From NCBI GenBank assembly GCA_965220485.1, contig OZ244832.1:3534001-3598000 (forward strand): a stretch of 64,000 nt of DNA, in the 5' to 3' direction. The stretch comes from Aldehydirespirator sp965220485 (lineage in GTDB: Bacteria; Actinomycetota; Acidimicrobiia; Acidimicrobiales; Aldehydirespiratoraceae). A program made the position numbers and the translations under genes. The notes beneath the pieces are model-generated. The model searched no databases. It saw only the letters and a list, made by a program, of their open reading frames with translations, and was not told the DNA's origin. Below, in pieces: positions 24,642 to 34,989 of this stretch. The first letter of the stretch is position 1; each line of letters opens with the position of its first letter.

Positions 24642-26630
24642 GTGGATCGAGGCGGTTCCGTCGCCCTGAAGACCGACCACTACGAGATCACGATGGTGGC
24701 CTCGGCCCTTCAGTCGGGGATCGCCGAGCGCCGGGCCGTTTTCGAGGCGTTCGCCCGACGGCTGCCGGCGGGTCGGGCTTACGGCGTGATGGCCGGAGCG
24801 GACCGGATAATCGATGCCATCGAGCGGTTCCGCTTCGACGGGGAGATCGTTGACCATCTCGCCGGCGCGGGTGTCGTGTCAGACCCCGATGTGGTCGAAT
24901 GGCTGCGCTCGTACCGCTTCAGCGGCGATGTGACCGGCTACCCCGACGGTGAACTGTTCTTCCCCTACTCTCCGGTGCTGACCGTCGAAGGCGGCTTCGC
25001 CGAGTGCGTTGTCCTCGAGACGGTGGTGCTGTCGATCATCAACCACGACTGTCCGGTCGCATCGGCTGCGGCCCGGGTGCGAGACGTGGCCGACGATCGC
25101 CTGCTCATCGAGGGCGGCAGCCGCCGCACGGATCCCGATGCCGCCGTGGCCGCGGCCCGGGCCGCCCACATCGGCGGCTTCGACACCACCTCCAATCTGG
25201 AGGCTGGCCGGCGCTACGGCATCCCCACCGGCGGCACAACCGCCCACGCCTTCGTACTGGCCCACTCCGACGAGCTCACGGCTTTCAGGGCACAGCGCGA
25301 CGCCCTAGGCACTGGTTCCACCTACCTGGTCGACACCTTCGACGTGCTGGAGGGCATCCGCCGGGCCGTGGACGTGGTGGGGCGCGACATCGGCGCGGTG
25401 CGCATCGACAGCGGCAACCTGCTGGCGGCCAGCATCCGGGCCCGAAGCCTGCTCGATTCCCTCGGCGCGAGGGACTGCCGCATCGTGGCCTCCGGGGACC
25501 TCGACGAGTTCCGTGTGGCCGAGCTGGAGGACGCGGCCGCGCCAATCGACGCCTATCTGGTGGGTACGAGCCTGGTCACCGGCTCGGGCCATCCCACCGC
25601 GTCGGTGGTGTACAAGCTTGTCGCCATCGCGGACGGCGCCGGCACAGGTGCACACCTGCGGGCGGTGGGCAAACTCTCGCCGGGCAAGACCACCGTAGGC
25701 GGCCGCAAGCAGGTGCATCGCACCGTCGACGCCGACGGCTACTGGAAGGCGGAGGTGCTGTCGCCGGCGGGCGGGACCGGGCCAGCAGGCGGTCACGATC
25801 CCCAGGTCGTGCTGATGGCCCGCGGTGAGCGGGCTTGGCGAGACGATCCCGCCGCGGCCCGCCGCCGCTGTGCGGAGCGTCGCCAGGGTCTGAGACCCGA
25901 GGACCGGGTTCCGCACCCCCGCCGTTCCCCGGCCGTTCCCACCGAATGGGTGGGCATGGAGGCGCCCGCCGCGACAGAATCTTCCAACGGAGCGGAAGGG
26001 CAGGCAGCGCAGACGCACGGCACCCTTCAAGCTGAACAAGGGGGTCCTGGGATGCAGAAGGCTCTGATCATCGTGGACGTGCAGAACGACTTCTGCGAGG
26101 GCGGCACGCTGGCCGTGGAGGGCGGGCACGCAGTGGCCGCCTCCATCACCGACCTTGTCGGCCTGGACCGGGCCGGAGGCCGATACGGCTATGTCGTCGC
26201 GTCCAAGGACTGGCACATCGACCCCGGAGAGCACTTCGCCGCGCCGGGCACCAACCCCGACTTTGTGACGTCGTGGCCGGTGCACTGCGCGGCGGGCACA
26301 CAGGGCGCGGCGTTCTCGCCGCGACTGCAGGTGGCGCTGGACGAGGTGTTCCTCAAGGGCCAGTACAGCAACGGCTATAGCAGCTTCGAGGGGGTCTCGG
26401 GATCCAGCGAGGACGTGGGCCTGCGGGACTGGCTCGCCGAGCGTGGTATCGGGGCCGTCGATGTGGTGGGCGTAGCCACCGACTACTGTGTGCGGGCCAC
26501 CGCGCTGGACGCGGCCGCGGCCGGCTTCGAGACGTCGGTGCTGGTCGGCCACTGCGCCGGTGTCTCCTCCGACACGTCTGCGGCCGCCCTGGAGGAGCTG
26601 GCCGCCGCGGGCGTCACCATCGTGAACTGA
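24642..26630 (+). CDS. pncB-pncA: fused nicotinate phosphoribosyltransferase and nicotinamidase
   Basis: One 662-residue frame. Residues 1-about 420 are PncB, which makes nicotinate mononucleotide from nicotinate: TDHYEITM, FFPYSPVLTVEGGFAEC, GGFDTTSNLEAGRRYGIP and GGTTAHAF with the catalytic His, RIDSGNL and SGDLDEF. Residues 471-662 are PncA, which deamidates nicotinamide: Asp479 (IIVDVQNDF), the metal-site DWHIDPGEHF, Lys572 (FLKG) and nucleophile Cys616 (ATDYCVRAT). A disordered linker (about 421-470) joins them. GTG 24642 has TAGCGT seven bases upstream. An internal ATG at 26052 with AGGGGG seven bases upstream could also make free PncA. Divergent from the exporter operon. Confidence 0.88.
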   Translation: MDRGGSVALKTDHYEITMVASALQSGIAERRAVFEAFARRLPAGRAYGVMAGADRIIDAIERFRFDGEIVDHLAGAGVVSDPDVVEWLRSYRFSGDVTGYPDGELFFPYSPVLTVEGGFAECVVLETVVLSIINHDCPVASAAARVRDVADDRLLIEGGSRRTDPDAAVAAARAAHIGGFDTTSNLEAGRRYGIPTGGTTAHAFVLAHSDELTAFRAQRDALGTGSTYLVDTFDVLEGIRRAVDVVGRDIGAVRIDSGNLLAASIRARSLLDSLGARDCRIVASGDLDEFRVAELEDAAAPIDAYLVGTSLVTGSGHPTASVVYKLVAIADGAGTGAHLRAVGKLSPGKTTVGGRKQVHRTVDADGYWKAEVLSPAGGTGPAGGHDPQVVLMARGERAWRDDPAAARRRCAERRQGLRPEDRVPHPRRSPAVPTEWVGMEAPAATESSNGAEGQAAQTHGTLQAEQGGPGMQKALIIVDVQNDFCEGGTLAVEGGHAVAASITDLVGLDRAGGRYGYVVASKDWHIDPGEHFAAPGTNPDFVTSWPVHCAAGTQGAAFSPRLQVALDEVFLKGQYSNGYSSFEGVSGSSEDVGLRDWLAERGIGAVDVVGVATDYCVRATALDAAAAGFETSVLVGHCAGVSSDTSAAALEELAAAGVTIVN

Positions 26631-26684
26631 CCCACCCGCCCGGCCCCCCTGGTTCTCGGTCGAGTATTGGGTCGCCCAGGCACA

Positions 26685-26703
26685 AGAATCGCCCCAAGAT
26701 TCT
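26685..26703. terminator. hairpin between convergent genes
   Basis: AGAATC and GATTCT pair around GCCCCAA. It lies between the ends of pncB-pncA and the peroxiredoxin gene. A related sequence (AGAAACCGCCCCAAGAATTC then TGGGG) sits in the convergent gap at 53743. No U-tract, so a bidirectional terminator role is inferred. Confidence 0.45.
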
Positions 26704-26738
26704 GGGCTCGGCCTGCCGGCGCCGCCGGCTTGGGCTAT

Positions 26739-27401
26739 TCAGGTGCGGGGCTGCGGAACGACCCGCAGGTAGGGCAGGGGAGCCTCCCAGCCGTCGGGAT
26801 ACTTCTCGGCGGCGGCCTCATTCGAAACCGCGGGCACGATGATCACGTCCTCGCCCTGCTGCCAGTTGGCCGGGGTGGCCACCTGCTCGGTGGCGGTGAG
26901 CCGGACCGAGTCGAGCAGCCGCAGGATCTCGGCGAAGTTGCGGCCCGTGGTCATCGGGTAGGTGAGCGTGGCCTTGATCTTCTTGTCGGGTCCGATGATG
27001 AACACCGAGCGGGCGGTGGCGTTGTCGGCCGCGGTGCGGCCCTGTGACGTGTCGCCGGCGTCGGCCGGGAGCATGTCGTAGAGCTTCACCACGTTGAGCC
27101 CGGGGTCACCGATCAGCGGGTAGTTGACGGCGTTGCCGGTCGCCTTCTCAATGTCGGCGGACCAGCCGTTGTGGTCGCTCACGCCGTCGACGCTGATTCC
27201 GATGATCTTGCAGTTGCGGGCCGCGAAGTCCGACTTCAGGCCGGCGACGGCGCCCAACTCGGTGGTGCACACCGGGGTGAAGTCCTTCGGGTGGGAGAAC
27301 AGCAGCGCCCATCCGTCGCCGATCCACTCGTGGAAGTTGATCTCTCCCTCGGTGGTTTCGGCGGTGAAGTCGGGGGCTGTGTCGTTGATGCGCAGTGCCA
27401 T
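26739..27401 (-). CDS. 1-Cys peroxiredoxin (Prx6 type)
   Basis: A 220-residue thiol peroxidase. The peroxidatic Cys45 sits in HPKDFTPVCTTELG (the PxxxTxxC motif). The long C-terminal arm (FAEILRLLDSVRLTATEQVA, then PANWQQGEDVIIVP and VSNEAA) is typical of the Prx6 group. No resolving Cys is apparent in the usual position, so reduction by an external thiol is expected. Start ATG 27401 with GGAGGAAAA just upstream. Cytosolic detoxification of peroxides; monocistronic. Confidence 0.95.
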   Translation of the reverse strand: MALRINDTAPDFTAETTEGEINFHEWIGDGWALLFSHPKDFTPVCTTELGAVAGLKSDFAARNCKIIGISVDGVSDHNGWSADIEKATGNAVNYPLIGDPGLNVVKLYDMLPADAGDTSQGRTAADNATARSVFIIGPDKKIKATLTYPMTTGRNFAEILRLLDSVRLTATEQVATPANWQQGEDVIIVPAVSNEAAAEKYPDGWEAPLPYLRVVPQPRT

Positions 27402-27494
27402 GGGGTTTTCCTCCAGTGGTCGCGGACTGTCCACAGGCTAGCGGCCCATGACGACAAATCCGACTGGATTAGTCAGGTATCGCCTCGAAGGCCC

Positions 27495-27720
27495 GGAGCC
27501 GTCTACACCGACAACGGCACCGATTGGACCGAACTGCCCTTGCCCAACGGGATCATCATCGGCTACATCGATATCACTGGTGATCGCTGGCTGGCGCGGG
27601 GACGGCCCCGCAGTTCCGATGATCCTCGAGAAGTGATCGACCGGGTGTTCTACACGGATGATCGGGGGCCAACTGGACCGAGTTGCTCCTGGATGTCTCG
27701 CCGGACCCGGACCCGGCGTC
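27495..27720 (+). pseudogene. BNR-repeat (sialidase-like propeller) fragment
   Basis: The frame reads AVYTDNGTDWTELPLPNGI, later RVFYTDDRG; after a one-base shift in a G run at 27664-27668 it continues ANWTELLLDVSPDPDP. Two copies of the YTDxGxxWTEL Asp-box motif mark a BNR/Asp-box propeller. No start, signal peptide or further repeats remain. Confidence 0.5.
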
Positions 27721-27722
27721 GC

Positions 27723-27985
27723 CGCATTGCGAGCGGCATCTTGGGCATGTTGTGCAACCGCAGGTCGCTCGGCTCGTTCCAGCCGTGGCTGCGGAGGTCG
27801 TAGACCACAACCTCGTAGTCGTCGATCAGCAGCGACCAGTACGGCCAGTACAGGTCGGCGGCGAAGCCGCAACCGTGACTGAGCACAACTCTGGGGCCGT
27901 GCGGGTTTCCGTGGCGGCGAGCCACGATCACCGTGCCGTCGCTGAGACGCGCCTGCGCCGTCGCCGACGGCTCGGGCAGTTGCAA
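27723..27985 (-). pseudogene. alpha/beta hydrolase, N-terminal fragment
   Basis: From TTG 27985: ARLSDGTVIVARRHGNPHG, RVVLSHGCGFAADLYWPYW, then EVVVYDLRSHGWNEPSDL: strand, HGxxxx oxyanion loop and strand order of an alpha/beta hydrolase. The frame loses similarity near 27720, well before the nucleophile elbow, where the BNR relic begins. Not functional as read. Confidence 0.6.
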
Positions 27986-28458
27986 ACCTGCAAGATGTGA
28001 CGGTCATTATCTGCGGGCTCCCCCCTTCAGGCCGTCGCAACACGCGGGGCGTGGTCCCGAGGATCCGCAGGTTACATTGCGATGCCGCAGTGAGACAAGA
28101 AGCTCCTGCGCTGCTACCGGTGCGTGTTGCTGAAGATGACTAGGGCTTGCTTGACCCCGTAGAGGAATCCGAAGGGCTCGGGCAATACCGCGATCCGGGC
28201 GTCGAACAGTTCGCCTTCAGTGGGACGGTCGAGCCGTGGAACCCTATGACGAGGGCATTTCTGGTGCTGTACGGCGGAGAGTATGGGCGCACTAGCCCGC
28301 CACCACCCAAACCAACACCTAGAGGCCGGGGACTGTCAGGTTCTTGTGTAAGCGGCCGTGGTGGCTGGCTGGGGCGGCGGCGACGATGGACCGAGCCGTG
28401 GCGCCTTCGGGTACCTCATCATGACGGTCGGCGCCGCCGGCTTGGTCAGGCAGGCGAC
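27986..28458. other. decayed intergenic sequence
   Basis: No frame with convincing coding character. A plus-strand stretch near 28150-28300 (LGQYRDPGVEQF, TRAFLVLYGGEYG) could be another gene relic. Ends at the left terminus of a long-class element. Confidence 0.4.
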
Positions 28459-28612
28459 CTTAGAACATGCGCGGGTAGGTGATGCCGCCTCGCGGTGCAG
28501 CGTCGTGTTCCCGCTCTTGTTCGCTGCGCTCACGGGCCGCTCGGGCCACGGCCTCGCTGAACGCCTCGCCAAAATCCTCACGAATCACCCCCTACCCGCT
28601 CGGCCTCCTAGG
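28459..28612. repeat. long-class intergenic element, copy 3 (most complete)
   Basis: 154 bp with both termini: left CTTAGAACATGCGCGGGTAG then GTGA, right CCCTACCCGCTCGGCCTCCT then AGG. Both termini carry the same A-to-G change (GGGTAGG), which suggests the ends are kept complementary. The core has the shared CCCGCTCTTGTTCGCTGCGC and CACGGGCCGCTCGGGCC. It overlaps the last codons of the secreted protein gene at 28585. Confidence 0.9.
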
Positions 28613-28980
28613 CAGGCGCCGGCCTGCTCGTCGAGGTCCTCGAAGAGGTGATCGTCTTGGACAGTTTCCGGATCGACGTCGGGCAGCTCGAAGCTGCCGC
28701 TGTCAGCCTGCTCATCGAGCGTCTCGTAGAGCGCGGCGTTCGGGCGGACCTTCTCGGGATCGTTCGGGTCAGTGGACACCCCATCACCGAGCATGCTGTT
28801 CGCGTCGATCCCGCAGGGTTCGAGGGCGATGCCAGCCTCGGTGGGGCTCGACTTCGACTCGATCGAAGGTGGCGAGGCCGGTGCTTGCGCGGCGTTGGCT
28901 TGAGTCACGGCTACGGCCAAGGTCAGTGCAGCGACGGTCACCGCGACCGCCGTTCGTGTTTGAGTTGAGGGGGAGGGCAT
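28585..28980 (-). CDS. small secreted protein of unknown function
   Basis: A 131-residue protein. Residues 1-32 are a signal peptide (basic-poor n-region, hydrophobic AVAVTVAALTLAVAVT, cleavage near ANAAQA). The mature part is acidic and probably disordered (PDVDPETVQDDHLFEDLDEQ). The last residues and the stop lie inside an intergenic repeat, so the natural C-terminus has probably been replaced. Good ribosome-binding site AAAGGAG seven bases before ATG. Divergent from the two-component system at 29315. Confidence 0.7.
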   Translation of the reverse strand: MPSPSTQTRTAVAVTVAALTLAVAVTQANAAQAPASPPSIESKSSPTEAGIALEPCGIDANSMLGDGVSTDPNDPEKVRPNAALYETLDEQADSGSFELPDVDPETVQDDHLFEDLDEQAGACLGGRAGRG

Positions 28981-29314
28981 TGAAGCTCCTTTTCTGTGTT
29001 GGTGGTTGCTTCCCTCAGCAAGGTAACGACCCGGTGTTAAGCGGTGATGAAGATGACGTCACCATCCGGACAAGATCGACAAAGATCGCATCGGCTAGCC
29101 CGCTATGACCGTCGCTGCCGCGCCTGAACTGAGATGCCGTGGCACCTCCGTCTTCCAGCGCGGTATCTTCGCAGCACGGATTCCGCGACGCCGCTGGAGC
29201 GGTAGCAGATGCCGAAGCAGTACAGGCTGCCGTACACGCTGCGGGAGCCAGCGAGGGCGGGCCAACACTGAGCCGACCTGCACAATCGCAGCGACGGCAG
29301 GGGAGGCGAGGAGC
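28981..29314. promoter_or_regulatory. divergent promoter region, no gene
   Basis: About 330 bp between a minus-strand secreted protein and the response regulator. No coding frame is supported. It must hold both promoters; a GGTGTTAAGCGGTGATGAAG stretch near 29034 is a candidate binding site for the regulator but no clear direct-repeat OmpR-type site was confirmed. Confidence 0.4.
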
Positions 29315-30004
29315 ATGAGAGGACGGATTCTGGTCGCGGAGGACGACCCGAAACAGGCTGACCTCATCCGCGTCTACCTCCAGCAGGCGGGATTCGCGGT
29401 GGTGGTGTCGAACACTGGAAGCGAGACCCTCGCTCAGGCGCGACGCCGCCGGCCAGACCTGGTGCTTCTCGACATCATGATGCCGGGGATCGACGGCCTC
29501 GATGTGTGCAGGATCTTGCGCCGCGAGTCGCAGGTGCCCATCGTGATGCTGACAGCTCGCTCGGCCGAACACGACATGCTCCACGGCCTCGAACTCGGCG
29601 CCGACGACTACATAGTCAAGCCATTCAGCCCCCGCGAACTGGTGGTCAGGGTGGGGGCCATTCTGCGCCGCGCCGGCCGCGCCGACGCTCCCAGCGAGCT
29701 CACCGTGCGAGGGCTGCACATTGATCTCGACCGCCATGAGGTCACGAGGGACGGACTGAGCGTGGACTGCACCCCCCGCGAGTTCGCGATCCTCGTAGCT
29801 CTCGCCAAGCGAGCGGGACAGGTGTTCAGCCGAACGAGACTTCTCGAAGCCGCTCTCGGCTTCGACTATGAGGGTCTGGAGCGAACGATCGACGTCCACG
29901 TCGGCAACCTGCGAAAGAAGCTCGAGCCCGACCCGGCCAACCCCTCCTACATCGTCACGGTGTTCGGGGTCGGCTACAAACTCGACGACGGCGACAGCCC
30001 GTGA
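29315..30004 (+). CDS. OmpR-family response regulator
   Basis: A 229-residue regulator. The receiver domain has the acidic pair Glu9-Asp10-Asp11, phospho-acceptor Asp53 (LVLLDIMMPGIDG), Thr of VMLTARS and Lys of IVKPFSP. The winged-helix effector (from about 130) includes CTPREFAILVALAKRAGQVFSR and DVHVGNLRKKLEPDP. ATG 29315 has GAGG-rich ribosome-binding sequence upstream; a longer frame from 29105 is not regulator-like. Stop overlaps the kinase start (GTGA), so the pair is one operon. The signal is unknown. Confidence 0.95.
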   Translation: MRGRILVAEDDPKQADLIRVYLQQAGFAVVVSNTGSETLAQARRRRPDLVLLDIMMPGIDGLDVCRILRRESQVPIVMLTARSAEHDMLHGLELGADDYIVKPFSPRELVVRVGAILRRAGRADAPSELTVRGLHIDLDRHEVTRDGLSVDCTPREFAILVALAKRAGQVFSRTRLLEAALGFDYEGLERTIDVHVGNLRKKLEPDPANPSYIVTVFGVGYKLDDGDSP

Positions 30005-31608
30005 GGGCTGTCGCTGGTCGCCTCTCGACTCGGGTCGCGCTCGGAGTTGCATTGGTGGCAGTCGTCTCCATCGTGGTGACCGCCCTTCTCGTCCAGCGCC
30101 TAGCCGAGCGAGAACTCCGATCCGAGATCACACGCAACCTCGACGCAGAACTGGAGATACGTGACGCCATTGCCAACCACGGCATCCAGTCTCAAGGGTG
30201 GAACGGAATCGAAGACACCGTCATCGACCTCGCCCGTCGCCACGACGAACGCATCGCTGTCGCCACCCTGACCGGAGAGGTCCTTGTTGACACAGCCGTC
30301 GAGATCAGCGGCGCCGCTGCCCCCCTGCCGAGTCAACCATCCGTCATCGATCCAACCGACAGCCTGATCAACTACGGCCGGTTGGACGCGTCCCTGCTGC
30401 AGGCGGCCCTTGAGATGGTGTGGCTCCGCGAGTGCCTCGACCAGGCCGGCGTGCCCTACCAGCTTGCCCGAGACGAGACGGTCGGCCTCGACGTCCCAAG
30501 GCCCGACCGCTCGCTGACCCCAGCAGAATCCGACATTGCGACATCGTGTCTGATGCGGCGCGGAGTGGGCGATGGCGAATTCTACCTCGACCGGGACTTC
30601 ACATTGGACCTCGCAGGCCGGGACCCTGAGCAGGAGCATCTTGACGTTGAGCCCGTGCGGCTCTTCATCGGCTACGGCGACGACAGCAACGACCCGCTCG
30701 CAACCTCGCTGCGGTCAACCACGTTCTGGGTGGCGATCGGAATTGTGATCGCGGCAGCAGCCATCTCCGCGGTTGCCATCTCGCAGCGCCTCACCCGGCG
30801 ACTCGATGCCGTCACTCGTGCGGCCGACCGAGTGCGCTCAGGTGACCTCGACTCCCGCGTCCAGGTCGGCGGCATCGACGAGATCGCCAGGCTCGGCGGC
30901 TCGATCAACAGCCTTGCCGCATCGCTACAAGCCGAACACCAAGCACGCAAGACCCTCACCAACGACGTAGCCCACGAGCTTCGCTCCCCGCTCGCGAACC
31001 TCACGGGCTATTTGGAAGGCATCGAGGACGGCCTCATCGACGCCGACCGGGGAACGATCGCATCGCTGCAGGAAGAAGCCAACCTCATCGCAACGCTGGT
31101 CCAGGACCTACAACAGCTGTCCGAGGCCGAGTCGGGGTCCCTCAACCTCGAGCCAGTCGACGTCGCAGACCTGGTCCACAGAGCCGTCGCCGCCCACCAA
31201 CCAGCCGCGGACGCGGCAGGGGTCGTCCTGAGCGGGGATCCGGCACCCGGGCGGATCGGACTGCTCGATCCCGAACGCATCCGACAGATCCTCAACAACC
31301 TGATCACAAACGCCATACGCCACACACCGCCAGCAGGCTCCGTCTCAGTCTCAGTCGCGCAGACCCACGGTGCAACAGTCGTCACGGTCAAAGACACCGG
31401 CGAAGGCATACCGGCACACCATCTGCCCCACATCTTCGACCGCTTCTACCGAGCCGACCAATCCCGGTCGCGCAGCACCGGCGGCAGCGGACTAGGCCTG
31501 GCGATCAGCCGGGAACTCGCTCACGCTCACAACGGCTCACTCACAGCATCGAGCATGCGTGGCGTCGGTTCGACACTGACCCTGCTAATCCCGCGGCTCG
31601 ACCGTTGA
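30001..31608 (+). CDS. sensor histidine kinase
   Basis: A 535-residue membrane kinase. Transmembrane helices at about 13-33 and 243-265 flank an extracytoplasmic sensor of some 210 residues containing Cys pairs; then HAMP (RLTRRLDAVTRAADRVRSGD), HisKA with His325 (DVAHELRSPLANLTGYLEG), and HATPase with N box LNNLITNAIRHT, G1 VKDTGEGIP and GGSGLGLAISRELA. It autophosphorylates His325 and passes phosphate to the regulator encoded just upstream. GTG start overlaps the upstream stop. The stimulus is not evident. Confidence 0.95.
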   Translation: MRAVAGRLSTRVALGVALVAVVSIVVTALLVQRLAERELRSEITRNLDAELEIRDAIANHGIQSQGWNGIEDTVIDLARRHDERIAVATLTGEVLVDTAVEISGAAAPLPSQPSVIDPTDSLINYGRLDASLLQAALEMVWLRECLDQAGVPYQLARDETVGLDVPRPDRSLTPAESDIATSCLMRRGVGDGEFYLDRDFTLDLAGRDPEQEHLDVEPVRLFIGYGDDSNDPLATSLRSTTFWVAIGIVIAAAAISAVAISQRLTRRLDAVTRAADRVRSGDLDSRVQVGGIDEIARLGGSINSLAASLQAEHQARKTLTNDVAHELRSPLANLTGYLEGIEDGLIDADRGTIASLQEEANLIATLVQDLQQLSEAESGSLNLEPVDVADLVHRAVAAHQPAADAAGVVLSGDPAPGRIGLLDPERIRQILNNLITNAIRHTPPAGSVSVSVAQTHGATVVTVKDTGEGIPAHHLPHIFDRFYRADQSRSRSTGGSGLGLAISRELAHAHNGSLTASSMRGVGSTLTLLIPRLDR

Positions 31609-31661
31609 ATCCAGCCGCCCGCGCCGCCAGCCTGACCAAGGACGCTGTGACGAGCAACTAG

Positions 31662-33576
<1,915 letters not shown>

Positions 33577-33683
33577 CTAGGTGGCTGGTGTTAAATGGCA
33601 ATTTGCCACAATTCGCAAGTCGCTGACCTGGGGTTTTGTGACTGCGAAACCCCCATTTCGGGAGTTTGGCACCAGCCACCTAG
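33577..33683. mobile_element. MITE-like element with 14-bp perfect inverted ends
   Basis: CTAGGTGGCTGGTG (33577-33590) and CACCAGCCACCTAG (33670-33683) are perfect inverted ends on a 107-bp element with no gene. The outer CTAG on both sides could be its target duplication, in which case the ends GTGGCTGGTG resemble those of the adjacent IS1182 (GAGACTGCTG, 7 of 10 bases). Inside are two hairpins: TGGCAA/TTGCCA and GGGGTTT/AAACCCC. Confidence 0.8.
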
Positions 33684-33934
33684 GCGCGCAGAAGACCGTG
33701 GGTCCCGCAACGCCGGACGGCCTCGCTGCACGCATCGCATGGAGCCAGATCAAAGCCGCGGTCGCCCATCTCGTCGACTAGCGCCAACAACTCGACATGC
33801 GCCATCGCCTCTACCGCGGCCGAACCGGCGGTTGAACAGTCATCCACACCGCCGCGGCTGCTCAGGTGGCTCAGACTTGCCGCCGCGGCCAGAGCGGCCC
33901 TATGGCAGATGTGCTGGAAGCCCCCTGGTTCCAA
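33680..33934 (-). pseudogene. unrecognised gene remnant ending at the MITE
   Basis: A minus-strand frame ending HVELLALVDEMGDRGFDLAP, then CDACSEAVRRCGTHGLLRA; its TAG stop is formed by the CTAG at the MITE edge. The last 40 residues look protein-like, the N-terminal part does not. No family recognised. Confidence 0.3.
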
Positions 33935-34077
33935 GACGCCGACTCTCAGAGGTCATCTACGGTGCCGTAGGCGCCGACGCCGGCCATCTCCAAAGCCCCG
34001 AGCACCCAGCCGTTCTACCCATTCCAGAGAGAGGACGCCCTCGTTCGCGGTCGTGAGGGCACGTTAGAATCTTGGCT

Positions 34078-34368
34078 GTGACCCGACGGTACGAGGTGCT
34101 GGTGACGCATAGGGCGGCGATCCGTGAAGCAGCGGAGCGCAACAACGCTCGCGTCATCGCGCTTGTGGGCTCAGTCGCGCGTGGAGAGGACACCGATCAC
34201 AGCGACTATGACTTCGTGGTGGACTTCAACACGGGTGTCACCTTGTTCGACATCGGTGGGTTAGAGGCTGACCTGGAGGACTTGTTGGGAGCCAGCGTCG
34301 ATGTTGTGCCTCGCTCATGCGTGCGCGACAGCTGCCGCGGCATGTTCGAAGACGCGATTCCGCTGTGA
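34078..34368 (+). CDS. MNT-type nucleotidyltransferase antitoxin
   Basis: A 97-residue minimal nucleotidyltransferase. The GSVARGEDTDHSDYDFVVDF segment is the hallmark GSxARG...SDxD motif (Gly31-Ser32, Asp43, Asp45). In MNT-HEPN pairs this protein adenylylates and so neutralises the HEPN toxin. GTG 34078 is chosen over TTG 34072 because TAGAAT lies exactly seven bases upstream (leaderless). The stop overlaps the toxin GTG (GTGA), so the two are translationally coupled. Confidence 0.88.
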   Translation: MTRRYEVLVTHRAAIREAAERNNARVIALVGSVARGEDTDHSDYDFVVDFNTGVTLFDIGGLEADLEDLLGASVDVVPRSCVRDSCRGMFEDAIPL

Positions 34369-34688
34369 CCCGACGCGACGAGGAGCGAGTCCAAGACATC
34401 CTGACAGCGTGCCGCCGACTCGCTGAGATCGTGGCCAGGGACCGTGTCGAATATGACCAGGACTGGCTGGTGAGCGACGCTGCGAACTACAACCTCACGG
34501 TCATCGGAGAGGCGATCGATAAGCTCTCAGACGAGTTCGTCGCTCGAAATCCTGGACGCCCTGTGAGGCAAGCGAAGGCTCTGCGCAACAAGTTGACTCA
34601 CGAGTACTTTGCGGCCGACCCCGACATCTTGTGGGACACCATGACAAAGGATGTGCCTGCCATCGAGGCAGCGCTGCAATCGTGTTGA
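34365..34688 (+). CDS. HEPN (DUF86) ribonuclease toxin
   Basis: A 107-residue all-helical HEPN protein. The catalytic RxxxxH motif is Arg74-Asn-Lys-Leu-Thr-His79 (LRNKLTHEYF), preceded by NLTVIGEAIDKLSDEF, typical of DUF86. It would cleave RNA or tRNA when not modified by the MNT partner encoded just upstream. GTG start overlaps the antitoxin stop. Complete and apparently functional. Confidence 0.88.
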   Translation: MTRRDEERVQDILTACRRLAEIVARDRVEYDQDWLVSDAANYNLTVIGEAIDKLSDEFVARNPGRPVRQAKALRNKLTHEYFAADPDILWDTMTKDVPAIEAALQSC

Positions 34689-34892
34689 GCCGGCGGGCCG
34701 CTCTCGTGAAGGCCGCGACAGGCAACGCCCACCGAGGGTCTGTCGCTGTAACAACGAGCACGAGCTCACATCGTCCCTGCGGTACCCTGCCCGACACAGA
34801 AAGCCCAGTAGGCAGGTGGTACAGCCCACACATCCTGCTGGGAAGTTGGGGGCATAACCCAGGTCAAAGCCGCTCTGTAGTCATGAACTTGG

Positions 34893-34979
34893 CGGAGAGT
34901 ATGGGATTCGAACCCATGGTGACCCGGAGGCCACAACGGCTTTCGAGGCCGCCCCATTCGTCCGCTCTGGCAACTCTCC
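34893..34979 (-). tRNA. tRNA-Ser (CGA)
   Basis: Minus strand: acceptor GGAGAGT/ACTCTCC, anticodon loop CTCGAAA (anticodon CGA), a long variable arm as expected for serine, and T-loop GGTTCGAATCC. Discriminator G. CC but no full CCA follows. Confidence 0.96.
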
Positions 34980-34989
34980 GCCGCACAGG

